A stretch of 64,000 nucleotides of DNA, taken from contig NZ_CP016540.2 in the NCBI RefSeq assembly GCF_001186155.3, positions 1,962,001-2,026,000 of the forward strand, given 5' to 3'. Under the pieces are notes generated by a model. That model ran no database searches and was not told the origin of the DNA. It worked only from the letters and a program-made list of their open reading frames with translations. The position numbers and the translations under genes were made by a program. The stretch is from Planococcus versutus. Lineage in GTDB: Bacteria; Bacillota; Bacilli; Bacillales_A; Planococcaceae. Position 1 is the stretch's first letter. Every line of letters starts with the position of its first letter. This document shows, one piece after another, positions 1 through 10,452 of this stretch.

Positions 1-941
1 TTGTCTTTTTTCATATAAGGCAGTAATTCTTCAAAAGGTAATTTTTTAAGTAAATGGAATGGATAGCTATTCGCTATAGACCATTGAATAAATTCGTCCA
101 ATTTATGATGATTAGACAAAAGCAACGCATACGTCATCCCAACCACCACCGCTTCACCATGAGTAACTTTACCATAGCCGAGATAGCCTTCTATAGCATG
201 GGCTAATGTATGCCCAAAATTCAAATATTTCCGGACACTGCCTTCAAATTCATCTTCTTCAACAATCGCCGCTTTTACAGCAATGCCTTTTTCTAGATGA
301 TAAGTTAAGTCTGTTTCAGTCAATTGCTTAAAATCCTTGATAGCCAATATTTCGTCAAGCCAACCTTTGTTGGATATAAAAGCATGTTTGATCACTTCTG
401 CCATGCCTGAACGAACTTCACAAAGAGGTAATGTAACTAATAAAGAGCTGTCATACAACACGGATGCTGGCTGATAAAATGTCCCAATCATATTTTTTCC
501 TAATTCGTGATTGATAGCCGTTTTACCGCCTACTGCACTGTCGTGAGCTAAAATGGTTGTTGGTAGTTGTACAAATGAAATCCCACGCATAAATGTTGAA
601 GCGACAAACCCAACAACGTCTCCTGTAGCGCCTCCACCAAATGCTAACAATATAGAATTCCGTGAACACTGCTCCGTAAGCAAAAAGCTATGACAGGCCA
701 TAAAAGTTTCCACAGATTTCGCATTTTCTCCTGATGGAATTGTAAAAACAGCAATTTCCCAATTCGATAAAAAACTCATCAAATAGTGTAAGTGAAGCTC
801 AGCCACTCGTTCATCAGCGATGATTACAATTCGATCGGCTGCATCGAGTAAAGGTCGATAAGCATCCATAAACAACCCATACACTCCAGAACCAATATGA
901 ACGCTATAAGGGCGATCAGCTTCGACTCGCAATTGCCTCAT
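1..941 (-). CDS. aroB: 3-dehydroquinate synthase, C-terminus cut by window edge
   Basis: Cyclizes DAHP to 3-dehydroquinate, the second step of the shikimate pathway, in the cytoplasm. The frame opens with ATG at 939-941 and stays open for 313 codons to the left edge, so about 45 residues of a usual 360 are missing. Visible family motifs are the NAD-binding GGGATGDVVGF, the segment LPTTILAHDSAVGGKTAIN, and the metal-ligand region around NFGHTLAHAIEG and HGEAVVVGM. It starts 2 bp after the aroC stop, so the two are surely co-transcribed. In B. subtilis aroH and the trp operon come next; by synteny they may lie just outside the window. Confidence 0.96.
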   Translation of the reverse strand, partial: MRQLRVEADRPYSVHIGSGVYGLFMDAYRPLLDAADRIVIIADERVAELHLHYLMSFLSNWEIAVFTIPSGENAKSVETFMACHSFLLTEQCSRNSILLAFGGGATGDVVGFVASTFMRGISFVQLPTTILAHDSAVGGKTAINHELGKNMIGTFYQPASVLYDSSLLVTLPLCEVRSGMAEVIKHAFISNKGWLDEILAIKDFKQLTETDLTYHLEKGIAVKAAIVEEDEFEGSVRKYLNFGHTLAHAIEGYLGYGKVTHGEAVVVGMTYALLLSNHHKLDEFIQWSIANSYPFHLLKKLPFEELLPYMKKD

Positions 942-943
942 AT

Positions 944-2116
944 TTAAAACTCCTTTGTGTAATCCATATAGTTTTTCAAATTATCCACTAAGCGTGGCAT
1001 TTGATCTGCATCAAATTGCTCTAGCAATGCATTTGCTACTTCCCATGCGACAACATGCTCTGCAACAATCGAAGCCGCCGGCACGGCACAGCTATCCGAT
1101 CGCTCAATACTTGCTTGGAAAGGCTCTTTTGTTTCGATATCAACACTTTTCAGTGGTTTGTATAAAGTTGGAATAGGTTTCATGACTCCTCTAATAATAA
1201 TTGGCATACCCGTCGTCATGCCTCCTTCGAATCCACCTAAGTTATTAGTTTTACGTGTATATCCATTTTCTTTGTCCCACAAAATTTCATCGTGTACTTC
1301 ACTACCAGGTTTTCTGGCCATATCAAACCCTAAACCGAATTCGACACCTTTAAAAGCATTAATGCTCATAATGGCAGCTGCCATTTTAGCATCGAGTTTT
1401 CGGTCGTAATGAACATAACTACCAATCCCCGCTGGCATGCCTTCTACAATTACTTCGACTGTACCACCTATAGAATCACCATTTTTCTTCGTTTCGTCTA
1501 TTAAATCTGTCATTTGTTTCGTTACTAATGGATCTGCACAATAGACGGCATCGTTTTCAACAATTTCTCTGATGTCATCAGCAGACTTTCCAAGATAACT
1601 TTCAGGATTTACTTTAATACCCCCTATTTCTGTAACATGTGAAACAATTTTGATGCCAAGTTCAGCGAGTAATTGCTTGGCTACTGCACCTACTGCCACA
1701 CGTACTGTTGTTTCACGTGCTGACGATCGTTCTAGAACATTCCGAAGATCACGGTGTCCATACTTCATGCCGCCATTTAAATCGGCGTGACCAGGTCGTG
1801 GACGTGCTATTTGGCGTTTCACATTTTCTGTTTCTTCAATTGGTTCGATTCCCATAATAGAAGTCCAATGTTTCCAATCGTCATTTTTAACGACTAAAGC
1901 GACAGGAGACCCTAATGTTTTACCATGTCTGACGCCTGAAACAATTTCGACTGTATCTTTCTCGATTTGCATTCTTCTACCACGTCCGTGTCCACCTTGT
2001 CGTCTTTTTAATTCTTTATTAATCATTTCTGCCGTCAAAGGTAACTGCGCTGGCAACCCCTCTATAATAGCTGTTAATTGTGGACCGTGTGATTCTCCTG
2101 CTGTTAAATAACGCAT
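944..2116 (-). CDS. aroC: Chorismate synthase
   Basis: Converts 5-enolpyruvylshikimate-3-phosphate to chorismate with reduced FMN, the last common step of aromatic biosynthesis. The 390-residue length is normal for the family. The N-terminus [12 protein letters not shown], the basic stretch [12 protein letters not shown], and the signature around [17 protein letters not shown] followed by [15 protein letters not shown] are all present. The ATG at 2116 has a GGGAG ribosome site about 9 bases upstream. It is followed by aroB after 2 bp. B. subtilis has cheR between ndk and this gene; here cheR is absent and ndk has its own terminator. B. subtilis calls this gene aroF/aroC. Confidence 0.97.
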   Translation of the reverse strand: MRYLTAGESHGPQLTAIIEGLPAQLPLTAEMINKELKRRQGGHGRGRRMQIEKDTVEIVSGVRHGKTLGSPVALVVKNDDWKHWTSIMGIEPIEETENVKRQIARPRPGHADLNGGMKYGHRDLRNVLERSSARETTVRVAVGAVAKQLLAELGIKIVSHVTEIGGIKVNPESYLGKSADDIREIVENDAVYCADPLVTKQMTDLIDETKKNGDSIGGTVEVIVEGMPAGIGSYVHYDRKLDAKMAAAIMSINAFKGVEFGLGFDMARKPGSEVHDEILWDKENGYTRKTNNLGGFEGGMTTGMPIIIRGVMKPIPTLYKPLKSVDIETKEPFQASIERSDSCAVPAASIVAEHVVAWEVANALLEQFDADQMPRLVDNLKNYMDYTKEF

Positions 2117-2258
2117 TTACACTTTCTCCCTTCAACGTGCTAAAGTATTTATATACCACTATACCATAAGACATTTCTTCAATTCCATATAAAAAGGACA
2201 TAAAGTGAAACTTCAATCAATTGAAATTTTATCGAGGATACATTGCGATTCTCTATAC

Positions 2259-2290
2259 AAAAAAGCTGCCCCACTTGGGACAGCTTTTTG
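2259..2290 (-). terminator. Rho-independent terminator of ndk
   Basis: An inverted repeat of about 12 bp (AAAAAGCTG...CAGCTTTTT with one G-T pair) lies 11 bp past the ndk stop. It reads with flanking A and T runs, so it could work in the minus direction and weakly in the plus direction. It separates ndk from aroC. Confidence 0.8.
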
Positions 2291-2300
2291 ATCGGGTAAA

Positions 2301-2747
2301 TTAGTTAACCCAGTTGTTCATTGTTTTTTCATATGAAACCAATTCTTCTTCTTTGAAGAACAAGCCGATTTCACGTTCTGCACTTTCAGCAGAATCCGAA
2401 CCGTGAATCATGTTTTTACCAACAGTGACTGCGAAGTCTCCGCGGATTGTTCCTGGAGCAGCATCTTTCGGGTTAGTCGCGCCCATCATTTGACGTGCAG
2501 TCAAAATAACGTTTTCGCCTTCCCAAACCATTGCAAATACAGGACCTGAAGTGATGAATTCAACTAATTCACCGAAGAATGGACGCTCTTTATGCTCGCC
2601 GTAATGCTCTTCAGCCAATTCAGTTGGAATTTGCATCAATTTAGCACCTACTAAATGATATCCTTTTTTCTCGAAACGTGCGACGATTTCTCCGATTACG
2701 TTGCGTTGAACGCCGTCTGGTTTAACCATTAAAAATGTTTTTTCCAA
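2301..2747 (-). CDS. ndk: Nucleoside diphosphate kinase
   Basis: Transfers the gamma-phosphate from NTPs to NDPs through a phospho-histidine; cytoplasmic. The active-site histidine is in [13 protein letters not shown], and KPDGVQRN and the [14 protein letters not shown] loop are intact. I place the start at TTG 2747 (148 residues, [12 protein letters not shown]...): an AGAGGAG ribosome site sits 8 bases before it and the protein then matches the usual family start. The in-frame GTG at 2756 is part of that ribosome site and is an unlikely start. It has its own promoter (2797-2824) and terminator, so it is probably monocistronic. Confidence 0.96.
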   Translation of the reverse strand: MEKTFLMVKPDGVQRNVIGEIVARFEKKGYHLVGAKLMQIPTELAEEHYGEHKERPFFGELVEFITSGPVFAMVWEGENVILTARQMMGATNPKDAAPGTIRGDFAVTVGKNMIHGSDSAESAEREIGLFFKEEELVSYEKTMNNWVN

Positions 2748-2796
2748 TGTAAACACTCCTCTATTAAAAGCTCGGGCGTTTTGCCCACCTTAAAAA

Positions 2797-2824
2797 ATAC
2801 TATCATTGTCGAGTCATTTGTCAA
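2797..2824 (-). promoter_or_regulatory. Sigma-A type promoter of ndk
   Basis: On the minus strand a perfect TTGACA (2819-2824) is followed after 16 bp by TAGTAT (2797-2802). It lies in the 76-bp gap between hepT and ndk. A short hairpin GGGC-AAAAC-GCCC follows in the leader at about 2771-2790; its role is unknown. Confidence 0.65.
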
Positions 2825-2832
2825 CCAACAAC

Positions 2833-3807
2833 TTAAAAATTTCGTTTTCCAATAAAAAATGCAATTTTGCGCATGGTTTTTACGCCTTGACCTTTTGGTA
2901 AAAAGGACAGTTCACGCAAAGCCTTCTGAAGGTAACGCTCGCTCATTGTTTTAGCTTCTTCAATTCCCGAACTATTGCGTATTGTACTGACAATTTCCAA
3001 TCGCTCGTCATTCGTCAATTCTTTCTTCAAATTGGCTTTTAACATCGCATAGATTGCGGAATCATTTCGTGCACATAAAATGGGCAACGTAATATTCCCT
3101 TGAATAAAATCGCTACCTGCGGGTTTACCTAGCTCTTCATCTGTTGATGTAAAATCAAGAATGTCATCAATAATTTGAAAAGACATTCCAATAAAATAAC
3201 CAAATCGACGTAAATGTGCTGCTGTTTTCTCATCCGTACCTGAGACAAGCGCACCTAATTCACAACTTGATGAAATCAATAAGGCTGTTTTTCGTTTGAT
3301 GCGTCGTAAATAATCTCGCAAGTTTTGATCAAGTTTGTATTTATCTTCAATTTGAATAATTTCGCCTCGGCAAACTTCAATCAATGTTTTAGATAAAATC
3401 TCATGTACACGAGGTGACTTGACTTCAGTAATTCTCTCTAATGCTCTCGCCAAAATAAAATCGCCCGTATACATAGCCACACTGTTGTTCCACTGTGATT
3501 TAACGGTTGGTTTACCTCTACGAATCTCTGAGTCATCTATGACGTCATCGTGGACTAAAGACGCCATATGGATCAGTTCTAGCGGCACAGCGACTTGTTT
3601 CATCACATCAATGTTATACTCTCCAAATTTTCCAGCAAGTAAAACAAAAACAGGTCGGATTCTTTTCCCTCCGGCCTGCAATAAATGAAGAGACGCATCA
3701 TTTAAAAGGAGAGACTCGGAATCCACTGCCTGTTCCAATTCTTTCTCGATCATTTCTAGTTCCGGTTTAAGATCGGAATAGAGCAATTTCAACTTCATCT
3801 TTTCCAC
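2833..3807 (-). CDS. hepT: Heptaprenyl diphosphate synthase component II
   Basis: Catalytic subunit of the two-part trans-prenyltransferase that builds the menaquinone side chain. Both aspartate-rich motifs are present: LVHDDVIDD near residue 90 and IIDDILDF near residue 215, plus the early GGKRIRP substrate-binding segment. At 324 residues it has normal length. The GTG start at 3807 has AAGGA six bases upstream; an ATG three codons later is possible. It forms an operon with hepS and menG, the same order as in B. subtilis, which places side-chain synthesis next to the ring methylase. Confidence 0.94.
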   Translation of the reverse strand: MEKMKLKLLYSDLKPELEMIEKELEQAVDSESLLLNDASLHLLQAGGKRIRPVFVLLAGKFGEYNIDVMKQVAVPLELIHMASLVHDDVIDDSEIRRGKPTVKSQWNNSVAMYTGDFILARALERITEVKSPRVHEILSKTLIEVCRGEIIQIEDKYKLDQNLRDYLRRIKRKTALLISSSCELGALVSGTDEKTAAHLRRFGYFIGMSFQIIDDILDFTSTDEELGKPAGSDFIQGNITLPILCARNDSAIYAMLKANLKKELTNDERLEIVSTIRNSSGIEEAKTMSERYLQKALRELSFLPKGQGVKTMRKIAFFIGKRNF

Positions 3808-3824
3808 TTAAAATCCTTCTCCCG

Positions 3825-4529
3825 CTAGTTTACTTTTTTTATTCCTAAATGGAGGGCTGCGGCGCCTCCAGTGTATGGTTTGTATTTTACTTTTTCAAAT
3901 CCGACTTCTGCAAACAACTTCGCTAATTGTTTCATTCCGGGAAAAAGTTTGGCCGATTCTTGAAGCCATGAATATTCACTGTAACTTTTTGCAAATAGTT
4001 TACCGAAAACTGGCATGATAAAACGGAAATACATTCTAAAAAACGGTTTGAATATAATATTTTCAGGCTGTGACGTTTCTAAGCAAGCAATCATTCCACC
4101 TGGCTTTAACACGCGGTGCATTTCAGTAAGCGCTTGACGATAATCTGGTACGTTACGTAACCCGAATCCAATAGTCGCAAAATCAAATGAGTTGTCAGGA
4201 TATGGTAGAGACATCGCATTCCCTTGTATCAATTTGATTTGCGGCATATCTTTTGTTTTATCATATCCGACATTCAGCATATTCTGACTGAAATCGAGCC
4301 CAATAACTTGTCCTGTTTCTCCAACTGCTGTTCCTAATGCAATAGTCCAATCAGCCGTTCCGCAACAAACATCGATAGCTGCGGCACCTTTTGGCACTTG
4401 CATTTTGTACATCGTATCTTCGCGCCACTTATTGTGTTGCTGAAAACTAATGACTGAATTCATTTGATCATAGTTTTCAGAAATTTTTTCAAATACTTCA
4501 TGAACTCTTTGTTCTTTTGTTTTAGGCAT
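3825..4529 (-). CDS. menG: Demethylmenaquinone methyltransferase
   Basis: SAM-dependent C-methyltransferase of the UbiE/MenG family that makes the last step to menaquinone. The SAM-binding region [12 protein letters not shown], the family signature [10 protein letters not shown], and [16 protein letters not shown] are all visible. I prefer the ATG at 4529 (234 residues, [13 protein letters not shown]), since AGAAGGA lies 8 bases before it and the protein then aligns with known MenG starts. The ATG at 4538 would overlap the hepS stop in an ATGA but sits on the ribosome site. It is between hepS and hepT. Confidence 0.95.
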   Translation of the reverse strand: MPKTKEQRVHEVFEKISENYDQMNSVISFQQHNKWREDTMYKMQVPKGAAAIDVCCGTADWTIALGTAVGETGQVIGLDFSQNMLNVGYDKTKDMPQIKLIQGNAMSLPYPDNSFDFATIGFGLRNVPDYRQALTEMHRVLKPGGMIACLETSQPENIIFKPFFRMYFRFIMPVFGKLFAKSYSEYSWLQESAKLFPGMKQLAKLFAEVGFEKVKYKPYTGGAAALHLGIKKVN

Positions 4530-4534
4530 ATCAG

Positions 4535-5311
4535 TCATCCTTCTCGGGTCAGCTGCTCAGCTCTATGCTGGTGCGGGGTTATTTGATGGAGCAAAAACTG
4601 TTCTAATTCATAGTCAAGTTTACAATCAGTGATGGACATGGTTATTTGTTCATGCAAATTACACAGTTTTTCCATCAACCAATACTTTGTATAATTTTTA
4701 TCGAGCAAAATTGTATTTGCTTCATGTAAGAAATGCGTGAAGTTTTCAGATTTTAAACGCTCAAGTTCTTCGGCATACCGCAAGTAAAGTAACGCCTGTT
4801 TTGCAAGCTGAGCATATTCAGAATAACCGTAAAAATTATAAAATGACATTAAAAGTTCAGTTTCAATAACAATTATTGCTTTTTCGATTTCATCCATTGT
4901 TCGAGGTTTCTGCTCAAAAAAAGAAGTTTTACTTTCACTCACTCGAATAATAGCCGTTGCCAATTGTTGGACCATAGCAATGTTCTTTGTGCTAACAAGC
5001 ATTTGATAATAAATACCGCTGTATAAGTCTCCAGCTAAAACCGTTAACTGCTGTTCTTTAACAATAGGAGTTTCTTCTCTTATTTGATCATGGGAATGCA
5101 ATGCTGCATAGACGATTGCAACTGTTTTTGCAGAAGATTCAATTTCCATCGACCAAGTTTTCCCGCTTAAAAAAGGCAGCAGTAAAAAAAACAAACGGCA
5201 CTCTTTGACAGAGGGACCTTCTGTAAATTGATCGAGCGTCCGCTGATGTACAGCATTTAAGATCTCGACTTCCATAGAGAGTATTTTCGATTGTATTTGA
5301 TGTCCCTTCAT
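4535..5311 (-). CDS. hepS: Heptaprenyl diphosphate synthase component I
   Basis: Small regulatory subunit that pairs with HepT; these proteins diverge fast and lack the aspartate-rich motifs, as here. Support comes from position (mtrB-hepS-menG-hepT), from length (258 residues), and from family-like segments such as [27 protein letters not shown] near the middle. The ATG at 5311 is chosen because GGAG lies 8 bases upstream; an ATG at 5329 has no ribosome site. The protein is mostly helical with no membrane segment. Confidence 0.86.
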   Translation of the reverse strand: MKGHQIQSKILSMEVEILNAVHQRTLDQFTEGPSVKECRLFFLLLPFLSGKTWSMEIESSAKTVAIVYAALHSHDQIREETPIVKEQQLTVLAGDLYSGIYYQMLVSTKNIAMVQQLATAIIRVSESKTSFFEQKPRTMDEIEKAIIVIETELLMSFYNFYGYSEYAQLAKQALLYLRYAEELERLKSENFTHFLHEANTILLDKNYTKYWLMEKLCNLHEQITMSITDCKLDYELEQFLLHQITPHQHRAEQLTREG

Positions 5312-5387
5312 ACCGCTTGCTCCATTCATGATTTAGCCATACTACAATAGTATATCACAGGCATAGCCCTGCCTTCATCAATATCGT

Positions 5388-5609
5388 TTATTTTTTAGCT
5401 TCACTTTCAACGATGCCGTGAGCAGAATGAATTTCCGCTTTTCCGCGAATTTTCATAGCTGAAGTGTGCTCTGTAAATTGAGCAATCATTACTTCGCCTT
5501 TATCCAATTTTTCAGTATGGTGAAATTTTGTATCATTGCCGCGAGTCAATCCAATTACGTTCACGCCATCTTCTTGAGCGCGAATTACAATATATTCTGT
5601 CTGAGCCAT
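5388..5609 (-). CDS. mtrB: Trp RNA-binding attenuation protein TRAP
   Basis: A 73-residue subunit of the 11-mer ring that binds tryptophan and then wraps (G/U)AG repeats in trp leader RNA. The RNA-contact Lys and Arg residues in [11 protein letters not shown] and MKIRGKAEI and the tryptophan pocket segment [14 protein letters not shown] are kept. It lies 22 bp after folE, as in the B. subtilis mtrAB operon. I saw no (G/U)AG repeat array inside the window, so its targets should be elsewhere, probably in a trp operon beyond the left edge. Confidence 0.95.
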   Translation of the reverse strand: MAQTEYIVIRAQEDGVNVIGLTRGNDTKFHHTEKLDKGEVMIAQFTEHTSAMKIRGKAEIHSAHGIVESEAKK

Positions 5610-5631
5610 TTCCGCACCTACTTTTTAAGTT

Positions 5632-6216
5632 TTAGTTCATATTAATATATGTGATAATTTCCGAACGCTTTACTGCATCGGTTTCAAGTACGCCACGCGA
5701 AACTGCTGTTACTGTTTTCGCTCCTGGTTTTTTGATCCCTCTCATGGTCATGCACATATGTTCCGCTTCTATCATGACATAAACACCATGTGGATTTAAA
5801 GTATCCATTAGCGAATCTGCAACTGACGAAGTAATGCGTTCTTGAAGTTGCGGTCGTTTAGCGACTGTTTCTACAGCACGAGCCAGTTTGCTTAATCCTG
5901 TCACGACTCCACCGCGCGGAATATAGGCGATATGGGCCTTACCGAAAAAAGGCACAAGATGATGTTCACACATCGAGTAGAAAGGAATATCTTTGACAAG
6001 CACTAATTCTTCATGCCCTTCATGAAAAACTGTTTTAAAATATTCTTTTGGATCTTCTTTTAATCCTGAGAATACTTCCGCATACATCTTAGCTACTCTT
6101 TTAGGCGTATCCTTTAATCCTTCCCGGTTTACGTCTTCTCCAACCGCCTCTAAAATCATTGAGACTGCTTGTTCTATTTTATCAAGGTCTACTTTTTGTG
6201 CATTTACATCTATCAT
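5632..6216 (-). CDS. folE: GTP cyclohydrolase I
   Basis: Converts GTP to dihydroneopterin triphosphate, the entry to folate synthesis; also known as mtrA. The zinc and active-site residues are in [15 protein letters not shown] and in the [18 protein letters not shown] segment. At 194 residues it is standard length. The ATG at 6216 follows AGGAGG with good spacing. It heads the folE-mtrB pair. The 330-bp gap upstream contains a possible weak promoter (TTGCGA and TACGAT, 17 bp apart, near 6440-6475, minus strand), the hup terminator, and nothing else recognisable. Confidence 0.96.
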   Translation of the reverse strand: MIDVNAQKVDLDKIEQAVSMILEAVGEDVNREGLKDTPKRVAKMYAEVFSGLKEDPKEYFKTVFHEGHEELVLVKDIPFYSMCEHHLVPFFGKAHIAYIPRGGVVTGLSKLARAVETVAKRPQLQERITSSVADSLMDTLNPHGVYVMIEAEHMCMTMRGIKKPGAKTVTAVSRGVLETDAVKRSEIITYINMN

Positions 6217-6485
6217 TCTGCTTCCTCCTGTTGAAGACGAATCGTTTTTTGTAGCAGGATGTTAAAGACTACTGTTATTTGCCTCTTAACGAAACCTATC
6301 CAATCTTTTTATCTCTATATTTTTAGTTTTGAAAGCTTTTTTCAATTCGTAAGCCATTTCATCTATGTGGAAAAAGACGCTACTTCTGTGGTCTGTCTTC
6401 CCCTTGTCGAATTTTGCTCAATCGCTTCTACTTTTCTCACATGAATCGTAGCACACGCACAGGTGTTTCGCAAAATTGTTGGCTC

Positions 6486-6532
6486 AAAAAAAGGACGACT
6501 TTTGCAAGATTGTGTCTCGCAAAAGTCATCCT
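6486..6532 (-). terminator. Strong terminator of hup
   Basis: A 14-bp stem with one mismatch (AGGATGACTTTTGC pairing with GCAAAAGTCGTCCT, minus strand) followed by seven T residues. It lies 18 bp past the hup stop. Confidence 0.9.
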
Positions 6533-6550
6533 ATGTACAGAGGCTAAAGC

Positions 6551-6823
6551 TTACTTCACTGCGTCTTTAAGCGCTTTACCTGGCTTAAATGCAGGAACTT
6601 TGCTTGCAGCAATTTCGATTTCAGCACCAGTTTGTGGGTTACGTCCTTTGCGGGCCGCGCGTTCGCGTACTTCAAAGTTACCGAATCCGATCAACTGTAC
6701 TTTTTCACCTTTAGTTAAAGCGTCTTGAATCGTCTCAAATGCAGCGTCAACTGCTTTGGCAGCGTCTTTACGAGAAAGTTCAGCTGCTTCAGCAACAGAG
6801 TTCACTAATTCTGTTTTGTTCAT
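6551..6823 (-). CDS. hup: DNA-binding protein HU
   Basis: Small basic nucleoid protein (90 residues) that bends DNA as a dimer. The family signature [21 protein letters not shown] in the DNA-binding arm is present, with the N-terminal helices [21 protein letters not shown]. The ATG at 6823 follows AGGAGG by 8 bases; an in-frame GTG at 6832 is part of the ribosome site. It is monocistronic with a strong terminator. In B. subtilis spoIVA lies between this gene (hbs) and yphF; here the gap is only 171 bp and holds no gene. Confidence 0.96.
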   Translation of the reverse strand: MNKTELVNSVAEAAELSRKDAAKAVDAAFETIQDALTKGEKVQLIGFGNFEVRERAARKGRNPQTGAEIEIAASKVPAFKPGKALKDAVK

Positions 6824-6994
6824 GCTATTCACCTCCTCTCAAAGGGGATGCAACCATCAATCCTGTAAAAAGAGTATCACATCGAAAATCGCATAGCAAC
6901 AACAAACAGCTCTCTTTTCTAATATAACCTTCAAATACTGACATATTTTTCTAAAAAGAAGCTATTTCTGTTAAAACGCATCAAATCAGGGGTT

Positions 6995-7705
6995 TTACTC
7001 TTCTAAAAATATCGGTTCATTGTCTTCGTTAATTGTGTAAGGAAGTGAATAAGCTGGCAAGACTGGGAAGTCTTCATACAGGATAAATCGAATGTCTTGG
7101 CCAGGTTTCAACTCACCTTCATATTCTTGAAGAGCTGTAAAAAGATCCATTGCATAATCGACATAAACATCCCCGCTGCCGGTAATCACCATGGGCAAAT
7201 TCCGGTCACTATATGGACTGACTACTGTCGGTTCTTCTGAAAAACCCATTGCTTTATGGTTAAATTTGTAGACATTATCCGCTAATATTTCAGCAATTGG
7301 CGCTTGTCCACCATTAGCACTTTTCCGTACATTTACTGATCTAATCGCTTCAGCCGCTTTTAAATCCACTAATTTTACGGTTGGATTTTCTTCAACATCT
7401 ACTAATACATACTGAAAAACGCCACCTGTTTCAAATGCATTGGACGGGATTTCAGCCGTGTATTGAGGCACAATTTTCGAAAAATCTATTGGATATTTGA
7501 TGTATTGATCAATCTCCATGTCTCTTGTTTTGATTGGCAACAGTCCACCTGTTTCATCTCTATATTGGTTTACTGCATTTTGAACAGTGAGTAATTGATC
7601 TTCATAAGGAACTTGATTTCCAGCTCTCTCATCTTGTGGAAAACCACAAGCAGTCAGAAGAACAGCTATCAATAAAAGCAAACTTAGCATTGATATTTTT
7701 TTCAT
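6995..7705 (-). CDS. yphF: YphF-like lipoprotein
   Basis: A predicted secreted lipoprotein of 236 residues with unknown function. It starts MKKISMLSLLLLIAVLLTAC, a classic signal peptide whose lipobox LTAC gives a lipidated Cys at residue 20. The rest is soluble and should face the outside of the membrane. The ATG at 7705 is preferred over an upstream in-frame start because AGGTGA lies just before it and the signal peptide then begins correctly. Identified as YphF mainly by its place between hup and yphE/gpsA. Confidence 0.8.
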   Translation of the reverse strand: MKKISMLSLLLLIAVLLTACGFPQDERAGNQVPYEDQLLTVQNAVNQYRDETGGLLPIKTRDMEIDQYIKYPIDFSKIVPQYTAEIPSNAFETGGVFQYVLVDVEENPTVKLVDLKAAEAIRSVNVRKSANGGQAPIAEILADNVYKFNHKAMGFSEEPTVVSPYSDRNLPMVITGSGDVYVDYAMDLFTALQEYEGELKPGQDIRFILYEDFPVLPAYSLPYTINEDNEPIFLEE

Positions 7706-7715
7706 TTTTCTCACC

Positions 7716-7919
7716 TCACGCGCCGCCTGTAGGGCCGCTAAATACTGTGAATACCATGATGAAAAATCCAAGAATTAGTAAGATATAAGCAACTAGTGCA
7801 AACGTAAATTTAAGGATGCCATTCTTTAGTTTATACCTGCTCAAGTAAATCATACCCATCGAAATCATTAAAAAAGCAATTCCAGCAAATGATACCCACA
7901 TTTTGTCTAAAGAACTCAT
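7716..7919 (-). CDS. yphE: Small membrane protein, YphE/DUF2768 family
   Basis: A 67-residue protein with two hydrophobic segments, residues about 8-27 and 36-60, joined by a short basic loop YLSRYKLKNG. Function is unknown. Chosen start is the ATG at 7919 after a weak AAAGGCGGG site; the frame extends further upstream but only into the gpsA terminator. It ends 10 bp before yphF, so the two probably share a transcript. Named by size, two-segment topology and synteny with B. subtilis yphE. Confidence 0.75.
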   Translation of the reverse strand: MSSLDKMWVSFAGIAFLMISMGMIYLSRYKLKNGILKFTFALVAYILLILGFFIMVFTVFSGPTGGA

Positions 7920-7958
7920 AATTGCCCGCCTTTCATAGTGTTTCAGTCCATAGTATAG

Positions 7959-8003
7959 CACAAAAAAAGAAGAGTCAGCATGGAGCTTCCTCTTCTTTTG
8001 TGA
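7959..8003 (-). terminator. Terminator of gpsA
   Basis: Inverted repeat AAAGAAGAG...CTCTTCTTT around a 14-base loop followed by T residues on the minus strand, 4 bp past the gpsA stop. Confidence 0.7.
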
Positions 8004-8006
8004 CAA

Positions 8007-9026
8007 TTAAAGTAAGTCGACTAAATCTTCCATTTCGTTCTTTTTGGTCCGCCCCATTAAGCTTCCAGCTGCTTGGTCAGTTGATACATTTTCAAAAAGA
8101 ACCGAGTAAAGTGCAACTGTAATCGGCATTGGTACATCGTAAGCTTTAGAAAGTTGATAAGCGGCTTTAGTCGTGCGAATTCCTTCGACGACCATCCCCA
8201 TTTCTTGCAGCACTTCATCTAACGACTTTCCTTTGCCTAACATGTTCCCTGCTCGCCAATTGCGCGAGTGAACACTTGTGCACGTTACAATTAAATCGCC
8301 CACTCCAGTCAATCCAGAGAAAGTTAGAGGTGTTGCACCCATCTTAACTCCTAAACGCGCAATTTCTGCTAGTCCTCGCGTCATAATGGCAGCTTTTGCA
8401 TTATCACCAAACTCCAATCCATCCGTAATTCCGACAGCTAAAGCGATAATGTTTTTCAAAGCTCCTCCAATTTCTACACCAATGACATCCGTATTCGTAT
8501 AAACACGAAAATACTGATTCATAAATAGATCTTGGACTCGAATGGCCGACTCAGTGTTCTCACAAGCTGCTGTAACAGTGGTTGGATGTTCTTGTACTAC
8601 TTCTTCTGCATGACTCGGTCCAGACAACACTACGATATCTTCAATCCATTGCTCAGGAATTTCTTCGCGAATCATTTCACTAATCCGCTTTAAGGAATCT
8701 GGTTCGATTCCTTTTGAAACATGAACAAACAGTATTTTTTGATCAAGATTCTTTTTAATCTCTTGGCATACTTCACGAATCGCTTTTGTAGGTACAGCTA
8801 ATACAAAAATACAACTATGCGCAACTGCTTGAGGCAAATCACTTGTTGCTTTCAAGCTTTCTGGCAACTTCACATCTTTTAAATAACGTTTGTTTGTGTG
8901 CTGATTGATTTCATCGGCTTGTTCTTTCCGATGTGTCCAAAGAAGTAAATCATGACCATTTTGAGCAAGTACATAACTCAGCGCGGTTCCCCAACTTCCC
9001 GCTCCAAAAACTGAAACTTTTTCCAT
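8007..9026 (-). CDS. gpsA: NAD(P)-dependent glycerol-3-phosphate dehydrogenase
   Basis: Makes sn-glycerol-3-phosphate from dihydroxyacetone phosphate for phospholipid synthesis. The nucleotide-binding motif FGAGSWGTAL is at the N-terminus, and the catalytic lysine segment VEIGGALKNIIALAVGITDG and GLTGVGDLIVTC are intact. Length 339 is usual. It follows der by 22 bp in the conserved der-gpsA order and ends in its own terminator. Confidence 0.97.
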   Translation of the reverse strand: MEKVSVFGAGSWGTALSYVLAQNGHDLLLWTHRKEQADEINQHTNKRYLKDVKLPESLKATSDLPQAVAHSCIFVLAVPTKAIREVCQEIKKNLDQKILFVHVSKGIEPDSLKRISEMIREEIPEQWIEDIVVLSGPSHAEEVVQEHPTTVTAACENTESAIRVQDLFMNQYFRVYTNTDVIGVEIGGALKNIIALAVGITDGLEFGDNAKAAIMTRGLAEIARLGVKMGATPLTFSGLTGVGDLIVTCTSVHSRNWRAGNMLGKGKSLDEVLQEMGMVVEGIRTTKAAYQLSKAYDVPMPITVALYSVLFENVSTDQAAGSLMGRTKKNEMEDLVDLL

Positions 9027-9048
9027 AAGTTAAACCCACCTTTTTATC

Positions 9049-10359
9049 TTAAGTACGAGCTCTCGTTATAAGACGAAGAGGAGTTCCTTCAAAATCGAAA
9101 CTTTCGCGAATCCGGTTTTGCAAGAAACGTTCATAGCTAAAATGCATTATTTCTGGCTCGTTAACAAAAACCACAAATGTTGGTGGTTTAATCGCGACTT
9201 GCGTTGCATAGTAAACACGCAAACGACGGCCTTTGTCTGATGGTGCAGGGTTCATAGCTACTGCATCTTCGATTACTTCGTTTAAAATACTCGATTGAAT
9301 ACGTCTTGAGTGATTATCATTCACTTTGTTGACAATCTCTAAAATACTATGCACACGTTTGCCGCTGATTGCTGAAACAAACATGATCGGCGCATAATCA
9401 AGGAATAAGAAATGCTCGCGAATTTTACGCGTAAAAACATTCATCGTTTTTTCGTCTTTTTCAACTGCATCCCATTTGTTTACGATAACAATGACTGCTT
9501 TACCAGCCTCGTGCGCATATCCTGCAATTTTCTTGTCTTGCTCTTGAATACCTTCTTCTGCATTTAAGACGACTAAAACAACATCCGAGCGTTCAATTGC
9601 ACGTAAAGCACGTAAAACACTGTATTTTTCTGTTGTTTCGTAAACTTTCCCTTTTTTGCGCATTCCTGCAGTATCAATAATGACATATGGTTGTTCATTG
9701 TACTCATACTGTGTATCCACAGCATCGCGTGTTGTTCCTGCTACTTCACTGACAATAACACGTTCTTCTCCTAAAAATGAGTTTACGAGAGAAGATTTGC
9801 CGACATTTGGACGACCAATCAATGAAAATTTAATGACATCGTCCGGATATTCTTCATCATCTTCTGCTGGGAAGTTTTTAGCCACTTCGTCCAGTAGGTC
9901 TCCTAATCCCAGTCCGTGTGATCCTGAAAGCGGAAAAGGTTCGCCCATACCTAATGTATAGAAATCATAAATCATGTGACGCATATCGGGATTGTCGATT
10001 TTATTGACAGCTAAAATGATCGGCTTTTTTGTCCGATATAAAATTTTAGCTACTTGCTCATCTTGTGTTGTAACACCATCGCGTCCATTTACAAGAAAGA
10101 TAATGACATCTGCTTCGTCCATAGCGATTTCTGCCTGTTGTCGAATTTGTTCTAGGAATGGCTCGTCACTAAGATCAATGCCTCCTGTATCTATAATATT
10201 AAATTCGTGTGTCAACCAATCTGCCGAGCTGTAAATACGGTCACGTGTTACTCCAGGAATGTCTTCCACGATTGAAACTCGTTCTCCTACCACGCGATTG
10301 AAAATCGTGGACTTACCAACGTTCGGCCGGCCGACTATTGCTACTACCGGTTTTGACAT
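9049..10359 (-). CDS. der: Ribosome biogenesis GTPase Der (EngA)
   Basis: Essential tandem GTPase needed for 50S subunit assembly. Two P-loops GRPNVGKS are seen, near residue 8 and residue 183, each followed by DTGG/DTAGM and NKID/NKWD motifs. The C-terminal KH-like RNA-binding domain covers about residues 350-436. Length 436 is standard. Confidence 0.98.
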   Translation of the reverse strand: MSKPVVAIVGRPNVGKSTIFNRVVGERVSIVEDIPGVTRDRIYSSADWLTHEFNIIDTGGIDLSDEPFLEQIRQQAEIAMDEADVIIFLVNGRDGVTTQDEQVAKILYRTKKPIILAVNKIDNPDMRHMIYDFYTLGMGEPFPLSGSHGLGLGDLLDEVAKNFPAEDDEEYPDDVIKFSLIGRPNVGKSSLVNSFLGEERVIVSEVAGTTRDAVDTQYEYNEQPYVIIDTAGMRKKGKVYETTEKYSVLRALRAIERSDVVLVVLNAEEGIQEQDKKIAGYAHEAGKAVIVIVNKWDAVEKDEKTMNVFTRKIREHFLFLDYAPIMFVSAISGKRVHSILEIVNKVNDNHSRRIQSSILNEVIEDAVAMNPAPSDKGRRLRVYYATQVAIKPPTFVVFVNEPEIMHFSYERFLQNRIRESFDFEGTPLRLITRART

Positions 10360-10452
10360 AATAACTTCATCCTTCCACTTCTGATATGCCTATTATACAC
10401 GAAAAAGAAGATGGCATCTGTTAAATGTCCATCTCCTCCATATGTGCAATAT

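Noticed and set aside
5330..6550. TRAP-binding (G/U)AG repeat array near mtrB, folE or aroC
   Set aside because: I looked for closely spaced GAG/TAG triplets on the coding strand and saw none beyond chance.
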